Of a stretch of DNA of 64,000 nt, positions 26,009-34,391 are shown piece after piece. Positions within the stretch are counted from its first letter, which is position 1; the number at the start of each line of letters is the position of its first letter. The DNA is taken from NCBI GenBank assembly GCA_963695405.1, contig CAVOGJ010000008.1, forward strand, positions 124,001 to 188,000, in the 5' to 3' direction. The notes below the pieces were generated by a model. The model saw nothing but the letters and a program-made list of their open reading frames with translations, made no database searches and had not been told where the DNA came from. Source of the DNA: CAVOGJ01 sp963695405 (GTDB lineage: Bacteria; Planctomycetota; Planctomycetia; Pirellulales; Pirellulaceae). The translations under genes and the position numbers were made by a program.

Positions 26009-26773
26009 CTAGCGCGGTGGCTGGGCGAAGTTAAAGCCTCCCTCGCACCACTCTGCAATCTGCTCGGCCGGAATGGGGGCGACATGACCGTCGGCGTACA
26101 AATAGTTCGCCTGATTGCCACCGTGTCGTTCGATCGCGACTTCCTTCGTCACTGCTTTCAGCACAGCCAGCACCGGAGGTTCGTTGTTGGCCAAATTCTG
26201 CTCGGTGAACCACTCATAGGAGTGCGCGTGGTCGTAATGCAATCGAAGTTGCGTAGCGATGCCCTCGAACATCACGATCGTGTCGTGTGTCGACTTCAAG
26301 TCATACAACTTGTCGACAAGTCCTACCTCGTTGGACTTTACTTGGGCGATCACTGCCGGTGGCAACCCGGTCGTGTCGATGTCATCCGCTTCCCGCAAGT
26401 ACCCGTTCATCGCGTAACTCGTCGCGGTGTCCAACAGCCCCTGCGAACGCAACCGATCCTCCGGACATAAGCGAAGTTCCGCTACGTTTTCCATGAAGGG
26501 AGCAATCGTGGAAATCCACGACTTGTCCTCCTCGGGATTGTTGAGCGAGGAAGCGTTGTGATACGCGAGCAGCGGAAAGCGGCCACGATGCGTGTCGGCA
26601 TACTGATGAATGGCCAGCCCTATTTGCCGCATATTGCTGGCACACTGTGTCCGTCGCGTGGCGGCCCGTGCCGCCTGAACCGCTGGCAGCAGGATCGCGA
26701 GCAAGACACCCACGATCGCGATGACCACCAGCAATTCAACCAGGGTAAAACCCCTGCGTTGAACCTTTGTCAT
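26009..26773 (-). CDS. DUF1559 protein with prepilin-type N-terminus
   Basis: The ATG at 26773 gives 254 aa. Residues 6-20 are RRGFTLVELLVVIAI, the type III signal cleaved by prepilin peptidase, followed by the hydrophobic pilin helix. The body has the DUF1559 pattern (RTQCASNMRQIGLAIHQYAD, and YLYADGHVAPIP near the end). These pseudopilin-like proteins are expanded in planctomycetes and face the outside; their role is unresolved. This one has an added His-rich stretch (LHYDHAHSYEWF). It is co-directional with the PEP-CTERM pair (74 nt downstream) and with the His-rich gene upstream. Confidence 0.87.
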   Translation of the reverse strand: MTKVQRRGFTLVELLVVIAIVGVLLAILLPAVQAARAATRRTQCASNMRQIGLAIHQYADTHRGRFPLLAYHNASSLNNPEEDKSWISTIAPFMENVAELRLCPEDRLRSQGLLDTATSYAMNGYLREADDIDTTGLPPAVIAQVKSNEVGLVDKLYDLKSTHDTIVMFEGIATQLRLHYDHAHSYEWFTEQNLANNEPPVLAVLKAVTKEVAIERHGGNQANYLYADGHVAPIPAEQIAEWCEGGFNFAQPPR

Positions 26774-26882
26774 ATCACACCCCCCGAGCCGCGCGTCCAT
26801 TCCGCGACGATGAGAATCCCGCTCCCAGCTGCGCGTCGATCGACGCACCGCCTGGCGAGAAAATTCACGGATCCCAATGCCG

Positions 26883-27371
26883 TCAAGCTGCCAGCGTGGC
26901 GACTGCAGGGGGACCACGCGGTAATTGGCCGCAGGGGCTCGCGGCCGGAAGTACACGAAACGATTCAGGTAGACCTTCCTGAAGCAAATCGGATGGCAGA
27001 AAGGCCACGCTCATGTCGCCAACGCTCAGTTTTAGCGTCGCGACCAGTTGCAGCAGCGGGCAAGCATGGGGCAAATGGACGCCGAATTGGCCAGCCACGG
27101 ACGGATTCCCGTCTGGGTGCTGATTGCTCGTCGCCGCCGACCGTCGCTCCGGTGCTTCCGCACGAGGAACCAGGTAGTGGTGCGTGTGATAGTGGAAGTC
27201 TGGCCCGTGGGCATGAGCATGCGCGACGTAAACAGACTGCGATTCTTCGCCGCGAAGCGACAACCGCTGCCAAGCCGAGACGGCCTCCTGCAGAGAATCG
27301 CCGCACAGCCCGACGACCAGATAGCTGATCACCAAGAGACAGGCAGCGGATTTTTGCAGTGTTCGATTCAT
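26883..27371 (-). CDS. Exported His-rich small protein
   Basis: The ATG at 27371 gives 162 aa. An N-terminal signal segment (SAACLLVISYLVVGLCGD) precedes a region with a dense His motif (AHAHAHGPDFHYHTHHY). Further on are GVHLPHACPLLQLVATLKL and two or three His or Cys residues that could also bind metal. I recognise no named family. The His stretch strongly suggests binding of zinc, nickel or copper. The upstream frame, which continues to 27644, looks noncoding and contains the tandem repeat. Its position among surface genes supports a metal-linked role, which is inference. Confidence 0.6.
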   Translation of the reverse strand: MNRTLQKSAACLLVISYLVVGLCGDSLQEAVSAWQRLSLRGEESQSVYVAHAHAHGPDFHYHTHHYLVPRAEAPERRSAATSNQHPDGNPSVAGQFGVHLPHACPLLQLVATLKLSVGDMSVAFLPSDLLQEGLPESFRVLPAASPCGQLPRGPPAVATLAA

Positions 27372-27459
27372 GAACGGCAGCTGACAAAATGCACGTCGAC
27401 TTCGGCATTCACAGGCTTGATTGCTGAATCGTGGCCTGCCTTGACCGATCCATCTAAAT

Positions 27460-27503
27460 GTTGCGATGGGTGTTGCGATGGGTGTTGCGATGGTTTGCGA
27501 TGG
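27460..27503. repeat. 12-bp tandem repeat, three copies plus a partial
   Basis: The unit GTTGCGATGGGT occurs three times head to tail (the third ends in GGT with one base lost) and is followed by a degenerate TTGCGATGGT. It lies about 90-130 bp upstream of the start of the His-rich gene. Three copies could be an operator array or a chance expansion. Confidence 0.8.
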
Positions 27504-27701
27504 TTCCTGCACGGATCGAACGCAGCCCTTCCGACCTCGCAACGGTCGGTCATGTGCCGTGCCGAATTCATCGCACGGATGCTCGCAGCGACCGCCGTCG
27601 CTGCCCACTTCGTCACACCAAATCATAACGCAACAGCCGGTCATCGCAATGACCTCGGCCGCGTCTTCATCATTTGGTAATGAGGATGAAATCCACCAAC
27701 G

Positions 27702-27729
27702 AAAAACGCCTCGCGGAAACCGCGAGGCG
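27702..27729 (-). terminator. Intrinsic terminator of the Cys-rich gene
   Basis: A perfect 10-bp stem (CGCCTCGCGG and its complement) has an AAA loop and a T-run on the minus strand (27706-27702). It lies 44 nt after the stop of the gene ending at 27773. Confidence 0.85.
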
Positions 27730-27772
27730 CATGGTTTTGGATGGGCTCAGTTTCCGAGCCCCCGGCCAGCGA

Positions 27773-28474
27773 CTAGGATTGGCTGGTCGAGGCGGCGGTT
27801 TCCATTTCCTGCTGTAGTTTCGCAATCGCCTCAATGGCGGCGCGATACTTGGCCTGAGCCAACTTGATCCGGGCGTTGATGGCACAGCAAGTCGTCTCGT
27901 CGCCAACGACGTATTCCGTCTTTTCGCCCGACTTTTTTGCCAGCTCGGCTGCCATCACGGAACAGCTGCAGGTTTCCTCACCCACCTTAAAGTTCATCGC
28001 CACGTGGCTCATGGCTTCCTTGGCCACGTCGGCCATCTTCGCAGCGCTCTCGCCACACTTCGTGCTGGTGCCGCAAACGGTGGTCGTACCCGAGACGGAA
28101 CACGTATGAGGCGTGGCGAATTCGTCCACAAACTTTTCGGTAACGTCGGCTAGGGCCACCATCGCTTTATCCTTCGAATCGTATTCCGTTTCCGCCACGA
28201 CATAGTGCATGTGCGTGTCGGCCGCTTCCGCCATGGCCTTCGCCGCATGTTCACAACATGCCGACTTCTCCCCCACGGAATACGTCATCTTGGGTAATGC
28301 CGCCATCGCCTTGGCGACAGGACAAGCGCAGTCGCCGTTCTGACAGTCCCCAGTGCATGTCGCGGCACCGGCCACCTTGTCGGCATCGTCTCCACACGAA
28401 CCACAGTCGGCCATGACGTGACTCAACAGACACAGGGCCAGAAACGTGCTGACAAATCCAATCGCTTTCTTCAT
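27773..28474 (-). CDS. Exported Cys-rich repeat protein, probable metal binding
   Basis: The ATG at 28474 follows AAGGAG. The 233-residue protein has a signal peptide ending in HVMA, then a Cys-rich head (DCGSCGDDADK, TCTGDCQNGDCACPVAKAM). Internal repeats of the type TYSVGEKSACCEHAAKAMAEA, NFKVGEETCSCSVMAAELAK and YVVGDETTCCAINARIKLAQ follow. The repeats pair a beta-like strand with a CC or CxC site, which suggests thiol-based metal binding or a redox role outside the membrane. Similar proteins recur in planctomycetes, but I know no assigned function. It has its own terminator. Confidence 0.75.
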   Translation of the reverse strand: MKKAIGFVSTFLALCLLSHVMADCGSCGDDADKVAGAATCTGDCQNGDCACPVAKAMAALPKMTYSVGEKSACCEHAAKAMAEAADTHMHYVVAETEYDSKDKAMVALADVTEKFVDEFATPHTCSVSGTTTVCGTSTKCGESAAKMADVAKEAMSHVAMNFKVGEETCSCSVMAAELAKKSGEKTEYVVGDETTCCAINARIKLAQAKYRAAIEAIAKLQQEMETAASTSQS

Positions 28475-28702
28475 AGAAATCTCCTTGAACATGATCTGGG
28501 TGATCCCGACGTGATTACGGTGTGGACGCCGAAGCGTAGGGAAGGGAGCTTGCCGCCAAACGGCGCGTCGCCGCGCGGCCGTCCCAAGTCTCTATTGTTC
28601 GATTTCCAGGGCGAATGTCAATCAACAGCTGAGCGAACGGGACGCCGTTCACGGGAACTTCGTGAAAAAACACCTCTTACCGTCACTCGCATGTTGCGCA
28701 GA

Positions 28703-29335
28703 TTACACGGTTTCCCCCGCGACAAGGCACCGGCGTCCCGAGATCCGCAGTTTGCCGTGAGCGAACAGCCGAATGGCCTCGGGCAAGGCGTCACATTCAA
28801 CCGCGAACACCCGCCGGGCGAGGGTGGCCGGCGTGTCCCCCTCCATGACCGGTACCGCTCGCTGCAGGATCAGGGGGCCGTGATCATATTGATCGTCTAC
28901 AAAATGCACACTGCAACCGCTTAACTTTACACCGGCCTCAATCACGGCGGCGTGCACGCGTTCACCATAAAATCCTTGGCCACAAAAGGCGGGAATCAGT
29001 GACGGATGGATATTGATGACGCGGCCCACGAAATCGTCTGAAATGAGAACGTGCTTGAGAAAGCCACCCATGACGACCAAATCGACACCGGCCGTTCGAC
29101 AAGCGGCAAATACGGCTTCGGAAAAGCGTCGAGCATCTCGCGGGCCGCGTGACTCGACAATCCGCGTGGGAATGCCGGCATCTTTGGCGAATCCCAAACC
29201 GCCCGCACGCGGGTGACTGCTTACCACCAGCCTCAATTCTCCGGCGAGTCGGCCGTCTGCCGAGCGGTCGATGAGATTCTTGAGCGTCGTGCCGCTACCG
29301 GAAATCAGGACGGCGATGCTTATCTGTTTCGACAT
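28703..29335 (-). CDS. purN: Phosphoribosylglycinamide formyltransferase
   Basis: The ATG at 29335 gives 210 aa. It carries the GAR transformylase features: GSGTTLKNLI at the N-terminus, the catalytic NIHPSLIP (N108 and H110) and VHFVDDQYDHGPLILQ with the conserved Asp. It transfers a formyl group from 10-formyltetrahydrofolate to GAR in purine synthesis. It follows the RDD-domain gene by 11 nt, making an operon ileS-RDD-purN, an unusual pairing. An in-frame extension upstream to 29596 has no similarity and overlaps the RDD gene. Confidence 0.93.
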   Translation of the reverse strand: MSKQISIAVLISGSGTTLKNLIDRSADGRLAGELRLVVSSHPRAGGLGFAKDAGIPTRIVESRGPRDARRFSEAVFAACRTAGVDLVVMGGFLKHVLISDDFVGRVINIHPSLIPAFCGQGFYGERVHAAVIEAGVKLSGCSVHFVDDQYDHGPLILQRAVPVMEGDTPATLARRVFAVECDALPEAIRLFAHGKLRISGRRCLVAGETV

Positions 29336-29346
29336 GGCGATGGAAC

Positions 29347-30138
29347 TCAACGCGTTCTCACGACACGTGTGCGAGCGAACACATCGTGCAGGCACTGGAA
29401 CCGCTCGCCGAAGACAAACCCGGCATCGATCAATCCAAAGAAGGGGAAGAACACTAACTTCAGCAGGCCGGGCAACCAAGTTCGCAGCAAGATGCCTTCC
29501 CAAAATCCCGGCACCGATCCGTTCGATTCCAGAACAATTCGCGTCCCCACGACTTTTTTCCCGATCGTCTCTCCCGAGCGGACGATCAACCACCAATTCA
29601 CGAGCGGGACAACCAGGAAGCTGCCCGCGGCGAGGCCACCAAAAATCGCTTCGCCGGCTGGCACCTCCTCAAGACGTGTTGGCAGTAAGAGCGATAGAGA
29701 GGCGACACCCACGGCCCCCACGAGCAGCGTGCCAGCCCAATCAAGTAGATGACCGAACAGCCGTTGCCAACGACTGGCGAGGCGGAGGTTCTCCCGCTCG
29801 ATTCGAGCCGCGGTCAGGGGCAAGACAAACGGACTGGATAATTCCGGCGGCACTTCGGATCGACCCGCTGGGTCGGATTCGACCGCGGCAACTGGGGCGC
29901 GGGGATGATAGACCGTTTCCTGCAGTGGGTCGGTCATCGCCATCGGCATGGGTTGCTCGAACGCCGGCGCCGGGGCGGGCGGCCTGGCCGCCCGGTATCC
30001 GGTCCGCTGGCCGGTCAGGTCCGGATGGGGAACGATCGACAGTCCATGACAACTGGGGCATTCCGCCTTCTTGCCAGCGGCATGATCTGGTACACGCAGC
30101 TGTTGTCGGCATCCGGAGCAGGGAAATTCAATCGGCAT
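29347..30138 (-). CDS. RDD family membrane protein with zinc-ribbon N-terminus
   Basis: The 263-residue protein begins MPIEFPCSGCRQQLRVPDHA and AECPSCHG, two CxxC pairs forming a zinc ribbon. After a Pro-rich linker, the C-terminal half carries the RDD domain: RLFGHLLDWAGTLLVGAVGV with the Arg/Asp pattern and several hydrophobic helices. RDD proteins are of unclear function, some are thought to be transporters or sodium/proton antiporters. It starts 30 nt after ileS and ends 11 nt before purN. Confidence 0.8.
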   Translation of the reverse strand: MPIEFPCSGCRQQLRVPDHAAGKKAECPSCHGLSIVPHPDLTGQRTGYRAARPPAPAPAFEQPMPMAMTDPLQETVYHPRAPVAAVESDPAGRSEVPPELSSPFVLPLTAARIERENLRLASRWQRLFGHLLDWAGTLLVGAVGVASLSLLLPTRLEEVPAGEAIFGGLAAGSFLVVPLVNWWLIVRSGETIGKKVVGTRIVLESNGSVPGFWEGILLRTWLPGLLKLVFFPFFGLIDAGFVFGERFQCLHDVFARTRVVRTR

Positions 30139-30168
30139 AGGTTACAAATCCTCAGTCCCCAGCGTGCC

Positions 30169-33100
30169 TCATTTTCGCACGAACAATGTCCCCGCGACTC
30201 CGCCGAGCTCCAGCGGCTGGGGCTCACACGCGTCAAGTGGCTTGTCGGTCAATTCGTCCGTCAACGTCTCGGCTTGGATGAAGGTCCGGTTTTCCTCGAT
30301 GGCCATGCGTAATTGCTCGTCGTCGCTGACGAGGGCCACACGAATGCGATCGGTGTAATCGAGGTCCAGCTCCTTCCGTCGTTCTTGGATAAATCGCACG
30401 AGATCGTTTGCCATGCCGCGGCGAATGAGCGGGGGAGTGAGTTCGGTGGAAAGCACAACGACGCAGCCCCGTCCTTGGGCGGCGGCCCACCCGTCCTTGG
30501 CGCGAATCTCAATCTCGACATGCTCCCTCGTCAACTCGACTGTACGTCCGCCTCCCAGTTCCAGCCGCAAGCAGCCATCCGTCTCGAGCTGTTCCAGCAA
30601 CCCTCCACCATCGGCTTGGCTGAGCAACCTCTTCACGAACGGCATGTCCTTGCCCAGCATGGGCCCTAGCAGCTTGAAGTTGGGTTTGACCTCATAGGTG
30701 ATATAGTCAGCGGCCTGCTGCGAAAAATGCACCTCGATCACATTCAATTCCTCTGCCACCAAGGCCGCATGCGATTCAAGCCACTCGCGATGTGTGTCGA
30801 CGGCCAGCACGACCTCGACGCGTTCCAGGGGCTGCCGCACCTTCAACCGCGCATTCATACGGGCTGCCCTGCCTAGCGACGAGATCTCGCGTGCCAATTG
30901 CATGCGATCTGACAATGTTTCGTCGATTACCGCAGTTTCCGCGAGTGGGTAATCGCACAGGTGGACCGAGTCGTTGGATCGTTCGCCGAAGACACCCGTA
31001 AGATTCCGCCACATCGTCTCGGCGAGGAAGGGCGTGAAGGGAGCGATCAGCTTGCAGGTCGTCAGCAAACATTCGTACAGCGTCCAATAGGCGTCCAATT
31101 TTTCCGTCGATCGTTTGTCGCTCGACCAGTAGCGTTCGCGGCTGCGACGCACGAACCAATTTGAGAGACCATCGACAAAGGCATTCAACGCAGCAGCCGC
31201 GGCGAAATTGTCGTAGGCATCCATCCGGGTCACAACCGCGGCGGCCGTGCGCTGCAATTCGCTCAGGATCCAGCGATTCAGTTCATTTCTTTCCGACACC
31301 GGACGGTAAGAGGTTGCCTGGGCGAGCGTGGCGGGGTCGAGTCCACCCACGTCGCCCGACAACTCGTCGGCCGGATTGAACTGGTCGATATTCGCATAAA
31401 TCAAGAAGAAGCTATAGACATTCCACAGCCTTAGTAGAAACTCCGGTATGCTTTCCTTAATGGAGCGCTCACTGTAGCGAATCGACGTCCAGGGCGCCTG
31501 ATTGGCGAAGAAGTACCAGCGCAGCGCATCTGCGCCGTAACGATCAAAAATTTCTTGCGGTTCGCGATAGTTGCGTTTGCTCTTGGACATCTTGCCCACG
31601 ATCTGCTTATGATTCTTTCCGCCTGACGCGCGCGCCTCCTCCTCCGTGAGGAATACCTCGCCCTCGGGACTCTCATACCACTCCGACAGCATCAGGCCGA
31701 GCACAATGCAATTGCGAAACGGATGTGGATAGGGTGGGGCTACGTAGGGAAGCGTGCCGGCGGCGGGCGATTCGGAATCAAACACGAGGGTGCTGATGGC
31801 CAGCAGGCTATAGAACCAACCACGCGTTTGGTCGATGGCTTCGCTGATAAAGTCCGCCGGGAACTGAGACTGGAAGGCATCAACGTTTTGATGTGGGTAT
31901 CCCCACTGCGCAAAGGGCATCGCTCCACTGTCGTACCAGCAGTCGATCACTTCGGGCACGCGTCTCATACGCGCACCGGCCACTTTTGGCGAATCGTAGG
32001 TCACCGCATCGATGTACGGTTTATGAACGCGCAGGTCGTCGGGCAGTTCGGGCGTGGCCGCCTTGGCCGCGTCCCAGACGTCGAAACCCGCCGCCCCAGG
32101 CTTGTCGCGCAGTTCCTCGTAGCAACCAATTGCCTGCTGAAATCCCGACTGCTCGCATTCCCAGATCGGCAGCGGCGTACCCCAGTAACGTTCGCGCGAG
32201 AGCGCCCAATCGACATTCGACTCGAGAAAGTTCCCAAAGCGGCCGTCGCGTATGTGCTCGGGCAGCCAATGGACGGCCCGATTGTTCGCCAGTAGCTTGT
32301 CCTTAAATTCGGTCGTACGGACGAACCAGCTGCGGCGTGGATATTGGATCAACGGATCCTTTTCGGCTCGCCAGCAAAACGGATACTCGTGCAAATATTG
32401 CTCCTGATGGAAAAGCAAATTGCGCGCTCGCAGGTCGCGTGTGATATCGCGATCCGCATCCTTTACCCAGCGACCGGCGTACTCACCCGCTTCGTCGGTA
32501 AACTTGCCATCCGGCCCCACCGCGCAGATCAATTCGGGGCCTTCGCCCGACATGAAACGAGCCTGCTCGGCGAGCAGCACCTCGTAATCGACTTCTCCGA
32601 ACGCGGGTGCCTGATGCACAACGCCGCTGCCACTATCGGTGGTGACAAAATCGGCTGCGACAACGCGCCAGGCCCGATACTGCTCTGAGCCGTCGACCAG
32701 CCGTCCCCGCTGTTCACCCCCTTGCTGGTAGTAAAAGTCAAAGGGTGGGAGATAGCGCATCCCGACCAACTCCGACCCTTTCATCGTCGAGACGATTTGC
32801 AGATCCCGTTTCGACTTTTCCGCCAGCGGCGCGACCAAGGCCGCTGCCAAGATCAGTTGATCGGCCGACGATCCATCGGCCACGAGTGCATACTCGAGAT
32901 CGGCATGTACGGCCGCAAATTGGTTGCTGGGCAGCGTCCAGGGTGTTGTCGTCCATACGAGCAGCGAGGTGCCTGGCCGATCGACCAACGGAAAACGCAC
33001 GTAAACGCTCGGGTCGGCGACCTCCCGGTAGCCCTGGCCGACTTCGCCGGCACTCAAGGCGGTACCGCCCTGAGCCCACCACCAAACGATCTTGTGACCC

Positions 33101-33621
33101 TGATAGAGCAAACCCCGATCGAACAGCTGTTGCAGCGACCACCAGACACTCTCGACGTAGCTTTCATGGTAAGTGACATAAGCCTGATCGAGATCCACCC
33201 AGAATCCCAGCCGCTCCGTCAGCCGTTCCCACTCCCGCATGTACCGCCAGACACTCTTCTGGCATTTCTGGATGAATGGCTCGACCCCGAAGGCCTCAAT
33301 TTCCTCCTTGGCGTGGATGCCAAGTTCCTTGCAGACCTCGACTTCAACGGGCAATCCATGCGTATCCCAACCCGCTTTGCGTTCACAAAAGAAGCCTCGC
33401 ATCGTCTTGTAGCGGGGAAACAGGTCCTTGATGGCCCGCGTCAGACAGTGGCCAGGATGCGGCAGCCCATTGGCCGTCGGCGGTCCCTCGTAGAATACGA
33501 ACCGTGGACTCTCGGCGCACTGCTGCAGCGTGCGGTGGTAAACGTGATGGTCCTTCCAGAATTGCAAGACTTCGGTTTCCAGCTGCGGAAAGCTGACGTT
33601 TTTCGGAACCTCGTGGAACAT
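30169..33621 (-). CDS. ileS: Isoleucyl-tRNA synthetase
   Basis: The 1150-residue class I synthetase charges tRNA-Ile. The HIGH motif is present as HPGH (55-58) in the string ANGLPHPGHCL, and the KMSKS loop as GKMSKSKRNYREP. The sequence EYPFCWRAEKDPLIQYP and the large size suggest the type 2, eukaryote-like form, which is usually mupirocin-tolerant; that is inference. I use the ATG at 33621, because an upstream TTG at 33666 adds 15 residues unlike the family. The coding frame is intact. It heads the operon ileS-RDD-purN. Confidence 0.95.
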   Translation of the reverse strand: MFHEVPKNVSFPQLETEVLQFWKDHHVYHRTLQQCAESPRFVFYEGPPTANGLPHPGHCLTRAIKDLFPRYKTMRGFFCERKAGWDTHGLPVEVEVCKELGIHAKEEIEAFGVEPFIQKCQKSVWRYMREWERLTERLGFWVDLDQAYVTYHESYVESVWWSLQQLFDRGLLYQGHKIVWWWAQGGTALSAGEVGQGYREVADPSVYVRFPLVDRPGTSLLVWTTTPWTLPSNQFAAVHADLEYALVADGSSADQLILAAALVAPLAEKSKRDLQIVSTMKGSELVGMRYLPPFDFYYQQGGEQRGRLVDGSEQYRAWRVVAADFVTTDSGSGVVHQAPAFGEVDYEVLLAEQARFMSGEGPELICAVGPDGKFTDEAGEYAGRWVKDADRDITRDLRARNLLFHQEQYLHEYPFCWRAEKDPLIQYPRRSWFVRTTEFKDKLLANNRAVHWLPEHIRDGRFGNFLESNVDWALSRERYWGTPLPIWECEQSGFQQAIGCYEELRDKPGAAGFDVWDAAKAATPELPDDLRVHKPYIDAVTYDSPKVAGARMRRVPEVIDCWYDSGAMPFAQWGYPHQNVDAFQSQFPADFISEAIDQTRGWFYSLLAISTLVFDSESPAAGTLPYVAPPYPHPFRNCIVLGLMLSEWYESPEGEVFLTEEEARASGGKNHKQIVGKMSKSKRNYREPQEIFDRYGADALRWYFFANQAPWTSIRYSERSIKESIPEFLLRLWNVYSFFLIYANIDQFNPADELSGDVGGLDPATLAQATSYRPVSERNELNRWILSELQRTAAAVVTRMDAYDNFAAAAALNAFVDGLSNWFVRRSRERYWSSDKRSTEKLDAYWTLYECLLTTCKLIAPFTPFLAETMWRNLTGVFGERSNDSVHLCDYPLAETAVIDETLSDRMQLAREISSLGRAARMNARLKVRQPLERVEVVLAVDTHREWLESHAALVAEELNVIEVHFSQQAADYITYEVKPNFKLLGPMLGKDMPFVKRLLSQADGGGLLEQLETDGCLRLELGGGRTVELTREHVEIEIRAKDGWAAAQGRGCVVVLSTELTPPLIRRGMANDLVRFIQERRKELDLDYTDRIRVALVSDDEQLRMAIEENRTFIQAETLTDELTDKPLDACEPQPLELGGVAGTLFVRK

Positions 33622-33843
33622 GCCTGGCCTGTACAGCTGATCGCGAAGAACGCCCCCATCGGTCAAGCACCGATGCCCTTGGGCGGCCGCTCGCTATGCG
33701 TCCCCTCCCCAATGGATCGGTGAGAAAATCTCGGGGCTTATTCGCTCGTGATGGGGTGGAATTGGAGACTCGGATCCGAAAAGTAGAACACGCGAGCTTT
33801 GGATTTGCAATTCGACCCGCCGCCGACTGCTTCGGCAACCGAT

Positions 33844-34391
33844 CGTCACGAATCCGCGACTGCTGGCCCTCCAGCACGGGGCGAAAGCTCTGCCCCTCGA
33901 TCTCCGAGGGGATCTGGATGCCCGCCAGGTCGCACAGGGTGGGCAGCAGGTCCAGCAAATAGACGAAACCTGACGCCTGGCTCTCCGGTCGAATTCCAGG
34001 ACCGCGCACAAAGAGCGGGACGCGACGAGTGCTCATAGAGATTCTGTTTGCCCAGCAAGCCGTGTCGGCCGACGGCAACTCCATGGTCGGCGGTAAAGAC
34101 CACATAGGTGCGGTCTAACTCGCCTAGTGCCGCCAACCGATCGAGTACGCGGCCCACCTGGCGATCGATGTTCTCGATGCAGGCATATTCGCGACCGAGC
34201 TCATTGCGAATCGTGGCTGCGGATCGATCGGTGCCAACACCCGCCACCTCGGTTTCGTCCCGCAGGCCAGGGTGCCCATGCGGAAACGGGTGTCGAGGCA
34301 GATAGTTCCATGGCAACGGCGGCGCGTGCGGCTGCACGCCAGCCGGCGGCACGAGCAGCGTCACGCACAAAACTGAGGCAAGTGAATTCAT
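33844..34391 (-). pseudogene. Decayed arylsulfatase: signal peptide fused to C-terminal half, with a frameshift
   Basis: The ATG at 34391 overlaps the cocE stop (ATGA). A signal-like stretch (MNSLASVLCVTLLVPPAGV) runs directly into HAPPLPWNYLPRHPF, a mid-protein segment of planctomycete sulfatases. The whole N-terminal half with the catalytic C-x-P-S-R formylglycine site is missing. The C-terminal segment continues through LDRTYVVFTADHGVAVGRHG and GKQNLYEHS, then a frame change at 34025 (two bases lost) leads to RRVPLFVRGPGI, LLDLLPTLCDLAGIQIP and SFRPVLEG. After about 33844 the similarity ends without the family C-terminus. It cannot be catalytically active as read. Confidence 0.85.

Larger units (their letters stand above)
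27372..27772. other. Intergenic region with tandem repeat and terminator
   Basis: About 400 bases separate the Cys-rich gene (ending at 27773) from the His-rich gene. It contains the terminator at 27702-27729 and the 12-bp repeat at 27460-27503, and must carry the promoter of the His-rich gene. I see no classical Zur or Fur palindrome. Confidence 0.45.

Noticed and set aside
32722..33723. Long plus-strand open frame (333 codons) opposite ileS
   Set aside because: It lies entirely on the complement of a well-conserved synthetase, has no ribosome binding site and no recognisable domain. GC-rich genes often leave such shadow frames.
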